Assembly (NCBI RefSeq): GCF_021155765.1
Contig: NC_060106.1
Location: 10,113,501 to 10,177,500 of the forward strand
Reading direction: 5' to 3'
DNA length: 64,000 bases
DNA from: Diprion similis
Lineage: Eukaryota; Arthropoda; Insecta; Hymenoptera; Diprionidae
Part shown: piece by piece, positions 51,318-64,000 of the stretch
Numbering within the stretch: the first letter of the stretch is position 1
Layout of the letters: every line of letters starts with the position of its first letter
Notes under the pieces: generated by a model
The model's input: only the letters and a program-made list of their open reading frames with translations
Database searches by the model: none
Told to the model about the DNA's origin: nothing
Program-made: the position numbers and the translations under genes

Positions 51318-54300
51318 TTATTTGACATCACACAGTAAAGCAGTTCCTCGCATTATCCAAAAGTCTGGCGGTTTAGATGTTTGAAGCCAAAGAGGAGTCA
51401 CCAATAAAACATATGTTCGCATCGGTTTCTTGTATACAGGACACTGTAAATATATAAAATGTGACATGATAATTATCTTAAAAGGTCTAATATAAATCTA
51501 CAAAGTTCCTTCGTTTTCGATCAATAAATAAAAGAATGATAACAATTCAATATTTCGTTTTGATTTTTCTACATTTATTAGTTGTAGGTCAATATATAAA
51601 TTGATAATGAATCATTGCTCGAGAAAAAATAATTGATTTTGTATACTTAATATACACCCACCTGATACAATTTCGGACTTTTGTCTGGTGTATTATATAA
51701 TGCAAATATGTGTATAACTGGCATGAGGACACACAACACTTTATTTGCAGCTTCGCACAGTTTGTTATTTCTTTTGTCCCATCCAGCTCCTTCCAAGTAA
51801 AGTCCATAGACATAAACTCCTTCCTGTTCATCGTAAGACAAGTTTAATAGTAATATACTGCAGAATAATAATTTTTTGTATAAATAGGTACACACAAGAG
51901 GAGGAACTCGTGTTTCTTCACGGGTATGTCGTGTGACTTCGTTGTGTAAAGTGACATTATCTAAAGCCCACCCAGGATGAGCTCGGGTTACTTCTTGTTT
52001 CATTGCAGTTAAGAAGCCTAGGAATTCAATTTTTAATCCAATGAAAAATACGCATTTGCATATTGTAGAAATGAAAACGTGTTAAAACATACCTTGTGGA
52101 TTGAAAAATCCTGTCATCCAAAACTGGCAAGGGCGACCAGTGAAAAGCCAAGTCGAAAACTGCTGATTTCGTTCCAGTAATTCTGTAAACCAAAATCCTA
52201 TTGTAGAAGATTCCCAAGATTTGTCTCTCCACAGTTTGGGGACTCGGGCGTCATATATATTATCCAGAGCATCCCTTAGCGTCTATAAAGTTTGGATATT
52301 AGTAAATTTATCACACAATCAGATGATAGAATAATTTACACATTTTCCTTTAATAACCATTTTCTTCAAAAATCATATGCGAAAAACTCATTTCAAAGTA
52401 ATTCAACAATGATTTAAAAAGAGAAAAGCATACCTCATTCATAATTATAATACCCTCTAGAGCCAGGACTAGATCTTTTAACATTACTCGGACTAATTTG
52501 ATGACTTTTTGCATGCGATCTATCTCTTGTTTCAGGAAAATATTCATGGAGGCAGTATGACCCATTATTTTTAGTCTGGAATGGAACATATTCTATTAGT
52601 TATTTAAGCATTCATACCTTTAAAACTGTACTATTTCATTATCAGTAAAAATGAAAGATTTAATTAAAACAATGTTTAAAAGTGTTAACATATCATTGAA
52701 TTAATTACTGAAAAGCACTTCTACCTCGTTGATATTTTGAATTGAAAACTTAAGCCTGTGACAACAGACAAATCAACAACAGGCAACGCTTACTTATAAA
52801 CTTTGTGTAGCAACGTAGCAATAGAAGTTAGAAGGAGTTAAATAAAAGTCATAATTAACCTTTCTTTCACTTGAAATGGATCATAGTCAGGGGGTAATTT
52901 ATCCAACATTTCTTTAGCCAGCTTCATCACCACAGATTCTCTAGACTCACCACCTCCACCACCCGATTCTTTGGGTTGTACCGAGATGATGGTGTCTAAC
53001 ACATCCTGAGTAGCACTACTCTGGTGACTAAAAAAGTTAATCGACAAAAGTGACATTAACAAGTGGTATGTGCTTGATGCGTTATTATGTTCGTTAATCA
53101 CCCGGAATCTGATTTAATTATTTAATAATAACAGCTAATATGTCATAATATTATGTATATGTATATTAGTAAGTTTATAATGCTGTGATACGTGCGACTA
53201 AGAAAGTATATAAATCTGATATTCATTCCATAAGAATAATATAATAAATAAAATACTCTTAAGTTATAATTTAAACAAACGACAACATACGTGATATCAG
53301 CATTTGAATGTAGACCGTATGCTTGCGGTGGATCTATTGGTGCCATGGCCTCAATGGCTTTCAAATATTCGGAAACTAATTTGTACCAAAGAATTGGATA
53401 GCCTTTATGGAAAACGAACCCCTCGTTAAACATGCCTTCAAAAAACCATACCTTTGCAAAGGTATTCAGCAGTCTTTTATCATAATCATCTGTGACCCGA
53501 CCACCGTACTGGACTTCCCCAATCATGTACCTGTTTTGTAAATTAAACACAAAGTAAAAGTAGTCTGGTATATAATTAATATAGATGACGCAATAATGTC
53601 AAAAATTACCGGACGGTAGACCAGCTTATACCACGTTTGGCATCATAATCATTGAAATGATTGTTCATGAACATACAAGATGCTAGCCAATCGGCAGAAT
53701 TAAATTCATATGGTATATTCCAACCAAGAGGTCCGAATTTCCGACGTTCTTGAACAACAGTATGTAAAAACGAGACTGCATAAATTAACGGTATATATTG
53801 TGCAACGTCACACTGATCCAACATATCCTGATTCATACCACTATAAGTCGCAAGGAGTCCAGCGCGAATACCTTAGAATTAAGTGAATTTGAAATGAAAG
53901 TATCTTGAATCAATTCTAAATATTATCAAGAGTTGATTGGATCTATATTAATACCTTGGGGTGGTTCATTAGTGAACTTAATTGACATTTGCAAGAGAGA
54001 AATCGGAAAATCATTATGTGGTTCAGTGGTAATCCATATTCGAAAGTCTGGATGCGGTGATTCCATATCTGTTATAAAGTTGACTAGTTCAGCCATGTAT
54101 TCCAAACCCAAGTGGCAATTTTGACACAGTGCCCAGAAGCCCTTTATCAACATCAAGATTTATGGAATATTATAACATTGCAGTTTGAAATAGTTATAGT
54201 ATATGATTAAAATGAATGCCTTTCACCAATTTTTGTGAAACATTTTTAAAGCAAAGACGGAAAATTGACTAATGTATAGAATATTCGGGAGATGAATATC

Positions 54301-57300
54301 GGTATAGAATATCGGAAATAAATTGCATATTTAGAAGTTGGAGAAGAAATATTCGAATTAACATATAGATAAAAGGGCAAACAAATAACGGTTAATTAAA
54401 CATACGCATTCTAACAATAGACATACTTCAGTTTTTGCGCTGTTCATTAACTTTCGAGCGTGAACTTCTTGTCCCTGTCCCATCGAAATACTCTTGCAAA
54501 CAATATCCATTTTTTTCGCAAGTTGTTCAATGCTTGGAGTAGGATCTGATCCCATGCTCAAAAAGCAAACCATTGGAGTATTTGGCCGAGATTCTGCATG
54601 CATAATATCCCAAAGTGTAATTACTGGTTCTGCATATTTGGATCCCAGAGAAGAGGCAATATACTTGCGGGATTGCGTTAATGTTCGATCCATACACCAT
54701 GCTCTGCAAATTGTATATTGGAATAACCAGTATCTTATTGGTAATACTTCAAACACGTCAAGAGAGTGAAATGCTCAATTACCTAATCATAAGTAGACGT
54801 CGGAAGGTATCTAATGTGTTATAGCCATCTGGAATCACTTCTTCTTCAGGTGCCTCTTTGTCAAACCAAAACTTCCAAACCTTTTCGGATGCAGGAATCT
54901 GCGATACTATATATTGGAACTGTCTCAATCCTGAAAGCGCTACCAAATTCAACCATGTCACATCAGTAATCCACTTGCAAGGCTTTGGGGCTACTGCATT
55001 CAAATCAAGTGCTGCACCGCCTTTTATGAAATATTGAAATTCATCGTAGCTGATGGCCCCCCTTTGTAAATCAATTTTCAGTGTCATCAGTAAAACGAAC
55101 ATGTACTTATGATTTTCGTAAAGCCCGCGAGCTTTATATTTACAGATTTCGAAAGTGAGATATTCTATTATGAAATTGATTCTCCTCTGGTTGATTGGAC
55201 TTTTTTCAGACCTGAAAATAAATGGAATGTGGGAGAATTAATGCTAGGCAGAGTAATGATGTGCGTGACCAAATAATAGTTCATTTTAAGACTTAGGTAG
55301 GATTTACGACAGCTGAGCATTAGAACTTCAAGTTTCGCAGTTATCGGCCTCTATGTATCTCACCTAGCCATGGAAATATCAAAGCGTTCTAAAAATTGGG
55401 TCAGTGCAGTTTGGTACATGCAATTCACTTGTGCCATATCGCACACTAAGAAGTATAAAACACTGCCACGTGTAGCTACAGGCCTAAATTCTTCTCGGGC
55501 TGCATTTATTTTAATCTCTGTGTCCCTAGCAATGTTCAATTTTTCGTTTACTTCTGCTGCAGTTTGTTTTGTAGAATTTAATACCGACATTAATTCCACA
55601 TCTTCGATGAGCGATCCCTTTTGAAAAAGAATGAATTATTATTACTCACTTCAAGCAAACTTCAAGGACGAATAAAAAAAACTATATACCTGCACAGTTG
55701 TCAACTTTTGGAGCAAATTTTCTTCCAGCTCCTTTATCTTCCGTTTATTACTGGTTACATCTGTAATTAGCTGTGTTCTTTCGTTTTCAAGCTCCCGTTT
55801 CTCAGTTAATATAACTCTTCCTAAAAGCTGATCTTCTAATCCTAAAGTTTGAAACAATTTAATTTTTGCAACAGTGCGCGTAATATTTGGTCTTTCACCT
55901 CGATATCAGGGTGTGAAATGCTAGTTTTCTCAACAGTGTGCGTAAAATTCGATTTTACAACTTACAGGCGTAAAATGAAAAATTCAGTTCCTCACAATAT
56001 TCATGATACGTAATAGAAGACATAGTTTCGTCCGTTTCCATTTTCATGCAATCAAAACATTTGATGATGTTCAAACAGTTGTACGAATTAGTGTTTTTTT
56101 ATTTCATAATAAAGTTTCATACGCTGCTTTATCCATGCATGAGGTAGTGAATATGACGTAAGCATGTTGGATTTAGCTCATGTTGATTTTTTTTTAATCG
56201 ATTATATATTGTTGTATGATTTAATATCAAATCGAATAATATGACAATCTCTGAATTTTTTTTTGCAAATTAATATTTTTGTTTTTTTCTACATAAAGAA
56301 AAAGGAATTCCGGAAATACGCGTAAAACCGAATTTTTGTGGAAGGTTTAAAAAAAAGTGGTTTTTCAAGAAACAAAATCGCTTCAACTGCGTACAAAAGT
56401 CATTTAAAAAAACTTTTTCTATGTTTTTTTTTGGTTCACATAAAATAAAATTACATGAAAATTGAGAATCTTTTTTGATTTCTTCCAGACAAAAATTACG
56501 AGCTGTATCTTGTACATAAATTGGACACTCCAGCGGCGAGGCGCTCTACGAATCTATTTATAACTTGGCTTATAATACATTGTTGGACATTGTACAATTT
56601 TTATTTAATTCAAATACACACAAAACTATCCCCAAAAGTTCATTTCACCAATTGATTTTTTTCCCGTTTTACAATGCTTCGCGAAAACGGCTTAATTCGC
56701 GCCGTCTAATTGGCCCGCAGGCCTTAATATTTGTAATTTTTTTTTTTTTCATATAAACGTCAGTATTTTTCTTATAGGCATGTTTCAACACCTCAGGGGT
56801 GGCTTCCCCCCCAACACCCATACCAACGCTTGCAACCCTGGACCCGCTCAGTTGCGTCCAGCCCACACCCCATTTCTTATAGGTATTGTTTGCTGATTTG
56901 TTGCGGTATAATTTACTGTATACATGACCGAATTTTCTGCACACTGTTGCAAAAAATAGCGGATGCAATTAAATCGTTGAGTCGGTCCGGTTTGTATTCT
57001 TGTAAATTGCAATCTAGATATTGATTGTGCTGAATCGGGATGTGACACTAAATTGATCATTCTCCGAATGATGGTTTTCGGTGTCGACTGTTATGTGATT
57101 GAATGAATTGTGAGTAAATAGATGGTCCTGAAACTAGCAGGTTATTGGCAGCAAGTAATACAGGCGGAAAGGTTCTATGGGATGAAAAAACGCTGAAACT
57201 TGGTAGTATTATAAAGGGAACTCTTTCGAATACATTCTTTGATATTTTATCGTTTGCTCACTTTCTGAAAGTCTTCCAGGCATATTACCTGCTGGATGTT

Positions 57301-60300
57301 ACCTCCTGGTTTCAGGGCCATAGTAAATAGGTCTGCATGTATATTATACCTTTCTGTGTAACGGTAAAATCAATTATAGAAGTACGTGCAGAGATTTCCG
57401 GAGTGTAAGATGGATTTGGAAGCTTGGTCGTTATATAAAGTCTAAAATGATCATTAACATCTACTTCTTTGTCCCCAAGTTTCACCTATTCAGAACATTG
57501 ACTATTAGGAATTCCCATGGATAAGCTATTGAAGAATTACTGAATTTAATAAACAATGAACAAACATTTTTTTGAATATTTAATTGAAAGTAAATGAAGA
57601 TTTACCTTTAACGAGGAGCCAATTTTTATAAAGTTTTTTTCCAATAAATTGTCTAATACTGGATCCAGCTCTTCTGATACATCTTCTATGAGTAATGGAC
57701 GTCCAAGGGAAACACAATCTTCCACATGAGTTCTGAAGTACTTCAGAGAAAGTAGTGTCACCTATTTTTTTTTTTTAATTTATGTTATTTTATTTTTTTG
57801 AATAATGGTAAATTAAATATGTAACCAGATCTATCTTTCGTAGCAGCAGAGGTGATGGCTATAATATCAATACTAATGAAATAATCTCAATAGTATTGTT
57901 ATACATACATCATTAATGCATCAAATATATGGTTTTGCCATAAAAGTTTATCTCTTAGCTTACCTGTAATTCGAAGTCTTTTTCCTTATTCTTTATCCAT
58001 GATTTGCCTTGTAGTTGCGGATCAATCAGTAGTGGATACCTGGTAGATTTTGTGACTATTATACCGTTTTGTATAGAAAGTTCATCATTGGGTAGACCTT
58101 GAAGATTCCATTCTCCTGTCTAACAATATCGATAAGCAATATTAGGGGTTTTTAATTAAATATTACAAGTAACAAACTTCCAAAATCCCAGATGTGTGAT
58201 TTGATTTTGAACACTCTATTTGTATCAAAACATACATGTATCTCTGAATAGAATGCGTTACCATAAAGAATGAATTAGACGATAGCATTGCGTATTATGA
58301 TTTATCTGTCGAATTACGAATTACATTACGTTAACTAATTTGAAACGGTGATCTATTTCCGTTAATATTTAACAAACCGTAGCTGAATCTGTTAATGAAT
58401 CTACGATGTTGATGGTCACTGAAACGGGGATCTTTCGGCTATGTAGAAACTCGAACCACTTCTTTTGCAAAAGAATTCGAAACTCTTGGTTGAATGGTCC
58501 ACAATAGGATAAAAATCCTGTTAAAACAAGAACATCACCGACAAGTCTTTCCCGTTCTGATTTAAACGTTGCTAATTGATCTGTCCAACGTATTCTTTCT
58601 CCAGATAAACCATCAATCATGGCTGTTGCGGTATCCATTTTTGCTTGACATGCAGCGGCTTGGTCTACAACTTTCTACGTGACATGATATCAACATTATA
58701 ACTTTGTTATTCATCACAACAAAGTAGTGAATCACTGTGTTCTTTGACAATACAGTGTTTAATTACTCTGAATATAAATCGTATGTAACATCAGCTTACT
58801 TGTCTCTCACTCATAGCAAAGTCGTATTCTTTTTGCACTACTTTCAAATCTTCATCTTTGGCTTTCAAAAGTTTTTCAGCTTCAGCCAAATTACGATTAG
58901 CTGTATCGTGTTTCCCTTGTTGTATGGCTAAATTAGCCTGTAGATAACAATGTTAGTCAGACGTTATTTCCGCCCATTTGGATTTCCAGTAATTATAATT
59001 ACAGTAATACACTCTAACCATCTACTAAATATCTTAGGGTACTCATAACACTTTGCATTAATTTTACTTATGCTATACTTGCTTTCAAAGGAAGAACATC
59101 TTTGTTCACTGAATAAAATGTAACCATTGAAATAGTCCATTGAATCAATCCAGCAACATTTCCGCAAGCCTGTTTAGCTGCTTCATATGTATACATATGA
59201 AAGTTTAGATACGGTCGCATCAGATCAACAGTTTCACCATTAATGTTATCCTTTGGGAAATTTTGCAAGTTGAATAAGAAACGCGTATCAGCCATGACCT
59301 AGTGCAAAATACAAAGAATATTGGATAGCGGAACATTACAGTTAGATGAAAAATTTATATTTCGACTTTCAGCATTACTATACGACCTGCACAGCCTGTA
59401 GTCGATACAAAGCACAGGATGCCTATGACTGCAATAATTGAATATCAATGTTTACTCCTGTACCTTTAAAGCTTCACCCCAGGAAGGACATAAAAACTGT
59501 TTTTCTGGATCTGGTTTGACTGGTTCCAAACGTTTCCCAAATAAAATCAAGACGCAGTCCATAATAAGGGTGATGAGATATGGAGGTTTTCCCAACTTTC
59601 GTACTGTAGAGATATCACTACCTTTGATAGTCTGTGAAGCAAATATTTCATAACCAGTAGTCAGTACATAATCTGCTTTAGTAATATAACTATCTTTGCT
59701 TTTAACAAAAAGTAAAATTGTTAATCGATGGTGCGTGACAACGTGAAAATCACATAAAAATACCTGCAGTGCTGCTTCTGCTTCAGCAAGAGCAGGTTCA
59801 GCTGCTCTTAGTTTAACTTCTGCAATAGCTTTTTCTTTGGCAATTATTTTTAATAGAGCCTCAGCTGCATCTTTGGAAATTTGAACTTGTGCCTTTATTG
59901 TTTCAGCCTCTCGCTTCTTTTCATCGACATGTACTAAAATCTGCGAATAAATATCTCCATATAGACAGGTTCAGCAAATTTTTGAGAAATATAAACTCAT
60001 CACAAATAACACTGCCAAACACAATAACTACGTATTTTCATATGCAATAAAAAATTTAAGTCAAATAGAGGGGATTTCATCAGGAAAAAAAAATAATTCA
60101 TTAGCACATGGCTGTCAATTGGTAGGTGGTTATTTGAAAGTGCAAATATTGCAGACCTACTTCTTCTACTTGAGCATTTGATACAGCAATTTCAGCTTGA
60201 TTTTTTTCCAGTACCAAACGCAAGTCATCTACTTGTGCTGTAGCATCAACTAATTTACTGAGCCCATTACTCATGCCAAAAGCAAGCGAATTGATGTTGT

Positions 60301-63300
60301 CCAAGCGCTGTTTATATATTATTTTGTATCCACCAATAAATGATAAAAATGATTTTGGTGTAACGTACGATTGCCGACGGAACCTGCAACGTTTGCATTC
60401 AATCTATTTACGTTAGTTGCTTACTTACATAATATAAAATTGATTTGATGTACACGATTTTCGTTGTATTGAAAAATTCGCATATCTGAAGCAAAAGCAT
60501 GATTCCAAAAGTAACCAACTAAAATTGTGACCAAACCTATTGTAATATTCTACACATGTGTTAGCGACATCATCTTGCACATCACCCATCACTTGAATTA
60601 TTTGTAGCTTGATTTCGGGGGTACAAATTATTTTGAAGTTACCCAAGAAATGTTCGCTTACTGCGCATAATGCATCCTTGGGCCACTTTGTGAACCAATT
60701 CATTGTGCAGCCAGATATAAGACCAGGAAATTTTAGAGATCTGGATCTGAATTTTTCACCCACCTAATGATAATAACAATAATAACAATAACAACAACAA
60801 CAATAATAATAATGTGAAATTTCTTGCATAATTAAAAAAAAAAATAACAGTTACATATTAGTCTTTGAAATTTTTGTGATAAATCAATTGGAATAAATTG
60901 CAAACAACTGAATTCATCATACTGAAAACGAGAGTCACTCACCGGTGAAAAACATAGAACTACATGCAAATTATTTCGAGCACGTGATATAAAAAAGTCA
61001 TATAGATTATCCTGTGTCGGTGGTCTCTTTGGATCCTCTTTTTTCATCAATGGTACTATATTGGTTAAAATTTCATCCAATTCATCTTTTGCAAATAAAT
61101 TTGCTATTTCACCGACGCTGAGTACATTGTTTAAGTATTCAAGGAATGCTTCATCTTTGATTTCGTTGTCAGTGAATATAAATGTCAATCCCTTAGGACC
61201 TGTGCCTGCATCCCGATATAATTTGCGCAAGTCATCCATCAAACTACCGACATTATAACTCCTGTATAAATAAATAAAAGTATTGAATAATTCTGTAAGG
61301 ACTTTATTACAGTGTTTGAGATATTTTGTTAGTCCTTCGTCATGTCCAATTATTGTACCTTGTTAATGTTATTTGAAAGAAATTGAATCCAGCTATAAAG
61401 GATGAAAGACGTGTCAAACTTTGTTTCCCTGAGCCTCCTACACCAACAAGCATTGCATTTCCTCTTGGGACTCCGAGAATTCTTGATATTCTTATCAAAT
61501 GCACCAGAGCATCGTGAAAGAATACCATATCAAGCGTCATGCCACGGACATATTCATTGAATAGATCCATATTTTGGTGCACTTTTGCAATCACAAATTC
61601 GTAGCTGCAGTAATCATCGTGAGAATGTGTAAAGCCGTATAATGATCAATTATGAGATAAGTCTAAATCAACTTAAGCTATTCGTATTCATTCACCTTGG
61701 TATTTCCTCGTATATTTTAGGTGTTTCGATAACAAAGTCCTCTGGTTCATCACCGGTCGGATCAGGAGCCTCTCGTAAAAAGTCGACGAAGTAGGTTTCG
61801 GCACCTGAATAATGTTTATAATCTGTTCCTAACAATTTTTCTGCTGTCTTGCGCATAGTATTTTTGAACCACTCTTTATCAGGAAAATTTGTGAATCTGG
61901 AAAAAAATGCCACCAACTTGACATTTTTAATTATTTCTCCATCAACTTACAATTTGATATAATTATAATTATCATGATATATTTTCACATTTTTACCATC
62001 AATTTACATAATGGTACAAGATGATCTTACCGATCAGATATGACACGTGTACACTCATGATCCCACAACTTTAACATCATTTTAATAGAATCACACTCTG
62101 CTCCTTCTATGCGTAATATTCCTTCCCAGATCCGTGAAAGATCTCGCAAGTTGAACACATAATGAAACTTAGCTGGTGTGGGTAACATTTTGATTTTAGT
62201 TTGCTGCCATAATACACGCGTCAAGGGTATCAGTTTTGGGAGGAAATTCACAATAATTTGTGAAAATCTGGTCTCACAAAAATATCCCTGTCCAATTGAA
62301 CCTGTAAATTTGAAATACATCTGTGCTCAAAACTTGCTAGTAATAGTTTAAGTCTTAGAAACAAAAATAGTCAATAATGCTGTACTTAAAAATATTACCA
62401 TATGTTGTAAACTGATTTTCTACACTTACTAAAAATAGTGTCCATAGATTTATTTGATGGCAGAGTACAGTTAAATATACAAAACTGTCTCTTCAAGCGA
62501 GGGGGAACATCATTGCGCCCACCTCCAGGGTGAATCATAGCAGCGAGAAGCATAATATCCTGAATTGTAGAAAATTCTCCAGGTTTGTCCAGAGAATAGA
62601 ACCCCCCACATTCCATTATTTGACGAACTATTTCGTTTGTGATTTGATCACCCCATTCATTTATCACGGGCATGTTGATATCATCAATAAAAATACTCAT
62701 TTTTCTTCCACCAGGCGGACCATATGTGCTTCCAACTCGTTTTTCTACGTAACTTTCAAAAATACGCTGAAAAATGTTTTTGCACCTCTGTAACACTGAT
62801 ATTGCTTTAAGGAGAAATCATTGTATGTATTCTAGATGACATTACCTGTACCATGTTGGGAGTAGATGCAGAGGAGAAATTGAAAAATTTGTTCAAATGA
62901 TACTCTGGGTCATGTCTTGCCATGTAACTTTTAATCATAACCGTTTTTGCAGTCCCTTGTTCTCCTGAAAAGATGAAAGAACAATCAACATAATTTTTTT
63001 CAGAGAGACCCATTCAATTTGATCCCTAAAATCAAAATTAAATCACAGAGACTATTATTTCTAGTGAACTCTTAATTTGTTCAATGAAAGCAAATATGAT
63101 AATCACCAATCAAAAGTACTGCCTTCTCTTGTCTTGCTATGAGATCTATGAGGTAAGCAGTTCTAACATTATCGACATTGGGTACGAGAATAGAGTAATA
63201 ATCCAGGACAGCATCATCAGGGTATTCGAATTTCGGAACTCGACTATTCCAGTGAATCCATTTCCCTTTTTCAGATACTAAATATTCAAATATTGTCTCA

Positions 63301-63863
63301 TCCTCCTGAAAATTGATATTAATTAATTTTACATTAGGCAATTAGTTTTAGGCTTGTCACAGCAAACTTTCCATGCATTTTGGCCAATCGCACTTAGATT
63401 CGTGTAATACTAAAAACTCTTCCAATGCTGCTCTATCATCAAGCTCAAGCACTGCACCCAAACTCCACATTAGAGCGAAAAGAAATAATTTTTCAAGATG
63501 TTGTTCAGATAATGTTTCTATAAAAGAAAGATTCAAATACGATAAAACTATTTGATTCAATGTAAATAAAACTACAGGCAATGATTCTGCATAAGTGTAT
63601 GACTGAATTTGAACTGTGTATTTCAACTCTGATAATTATGTGATTTGAAGACTTGTATAGACGTAATTTTTACTTGTTGGATCCACATCGTGGCTGAGCA
63701 ATCCTTCGAGTAAATCCGTACACTGTCTAATATAAATTGCTTCTAACAGAGCCATTTTAGCATGCAACTTGGTTTGGACAAAAGTGTGTGAATCCCCATA
63801 CAATTTTTGAAACAATGGTCGTAGCACTTCTACTTCATAAGACTGGCGTTTTTTAAACCATCC
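51318..63863 (-). CDS. Axonemal dynein heavy chain, DNAH5/DNAH8 class, C-terminal motor part (5' end beyond right edge)
   Basis: ATP-driven motor of outer dynein arms in cilia and sperm flagella. Thirty-two exons give 2197 aa: 63674-63863, 63411-63517 (lower end doubtful), 63107-63305, 62846-62964, 62430-62766, 62031-62301, 61696-61896, 61359-61604, 60943-61261, 60537-60763, 60161-60383, 59764-59940, 59464-59631, 59083-59298, 58800-58937, 58378-58674, 57964-58119, 57606-57761, 57350-57485, 55690-55841, 55364-55617, 54783-55211, 54427-54703, 53955-54141, 53610-53871, 53291-53530, 52860-53027, 52434-52575, 52093-52282, 51896-52017, 51662-51823 and 51318-51443. Motifs in order: AAA3 P-loop [19 protein letters not shown]4 P-loop GVGGSGKQ, stalk coiled coils around the microtubule-binding domain, AAA5 [39 protein letters not shown]6 and C-terminal [16 protein letters not shown], ending [22 protein letters not shown] and [12 protein letters not shown] fit DNAH5/8 (fly kl-3 or CG9492 class); the two are not separated here. 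Confidence 0.93.
55842..57349. other. Large dynein intron with possible insertion remnant
   Basis: This 1.5-kb intron is the largest read in the gene. It is AT-rich with T-runs (for example around 56215-56420), but contains an unusually GC-rich patch at about 56780-56880. Flanking exons join in phase (VTQKG to LEDQL), so no dynein exon is missing. The open frames inside (56669-56968 minus, 57145-57330 plus) are not recognised. Confidence 0.5.
60767..60813. repeat. AAT/AAC trinucleotide microsatellite in a dynein intron
   Basis: About 47 bases of TAA/AAC triplets on the plus strand. On the transcribed minus strand it reads as TTR repeats running directly into the ATTAG acceptor of exon 60537-60763, so it takes the place of the polypyrimidine tract. 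Confidence 0.8.
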
Positions 63864-64000
63864 CTAAACATTTAAAAACACCGATTATTTAATTGTCCAA
63901 ATGACACCTTCGAAATATCAGTCGATTGCAGTAAAAAATCATCTGTCACGACACTAACGACTTTCTGCTTATCCAGTTAGTATTGTTTATCAAGAATAAG
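63864..64000 (-). other. Dynein intron running off the right edge
   Basis: The TTTAG acceptor of the first readable exon is at 63864-63866. The remaining bases show no conserved dynein segment in any frame and are taken as intron. Confidence 0.5.

Noticed and set aside
57145..57330. Plus-strand 61-codon open frame in the dynein intron
   Set aside because: No family resemblance, and the flanking dynein exons already join correctly. It could be part of an insertion remnant but cannot be supported as a gene.

Overview
The window is animal nuclear DNA, most likely from an insect. All real genes are split by short GT-AG introns (about 45 bp to 2 kb), intergenic DNA is AT-rich, and the encoded proteins match insect-like versions of animal housekeeping and ciliary proteins. 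A hymenopteran or other non-dipteran insect is a guess. Gene identities come from reading the translations against remembered family sequences; no search was run.

Layout, left to right. (1) 54-1866, minus strand: the 5' two-thirds or so of Arp5 (INO80-complex actin-related protein), running off the left edge. (2) About 2.5-27 kb: a large satellite block. A small diverged block (about 2.79-4.38 kb) and a composite-repeat interlude (about 4.38-5.83 kb) precede a main array (about 5.83-26.98 kb) of roughly 68 monomers with an exact 312-bp period. The core has a higher-order structure of 8-12 monomers, tracked by a private CCCCGGGG variant. (3) 28313-34546, plus: RNA polymerase I second-largest subunit (16 exons, 1123 aa). 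(4) 35416-41635, minus: V-ATPase subunit H (9 exons, 480 aa), with an additional in-phase 102-bp candidate cassette exon inside its largest intron. (5) 42376-47489, plus: Virilizer, the scaffold of the m6A methyltransferase complex (5 exons, 1490 aa). (6) 47814-50676, minus: a PTCD1-like mitochondrial pentatricopeptide protein (3 exons, 646 aa). (7) 51318-63863, minus: the motor half of an axonemal dynein heavy chain of the DNAH5/DNAH8 class (32 exons read here, 2197 codons plus stop), whose N-terminal part lies beyond the right edge.

The genes are not an operon. POLR1B and V-ATPase H are convergent, V-ATPase H and virilizer are divergent over about 740 bp, virilizer and PTCD1 are convergent with 324 bp between stops, and PTCD1 and the dynein are head-to-tail. 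Exon joins were checked by keeping phase across every junction. One dynein junction (near 63306-63410) remains doubtful.

The most notable items are the in-register satellite with its higher-order repeats, the composite repeats that appear to contain an ancestral monomer, the unannotated V-ATPase H cassette exon, a 122-bp intronic hairpin, and two GC-AG introns.
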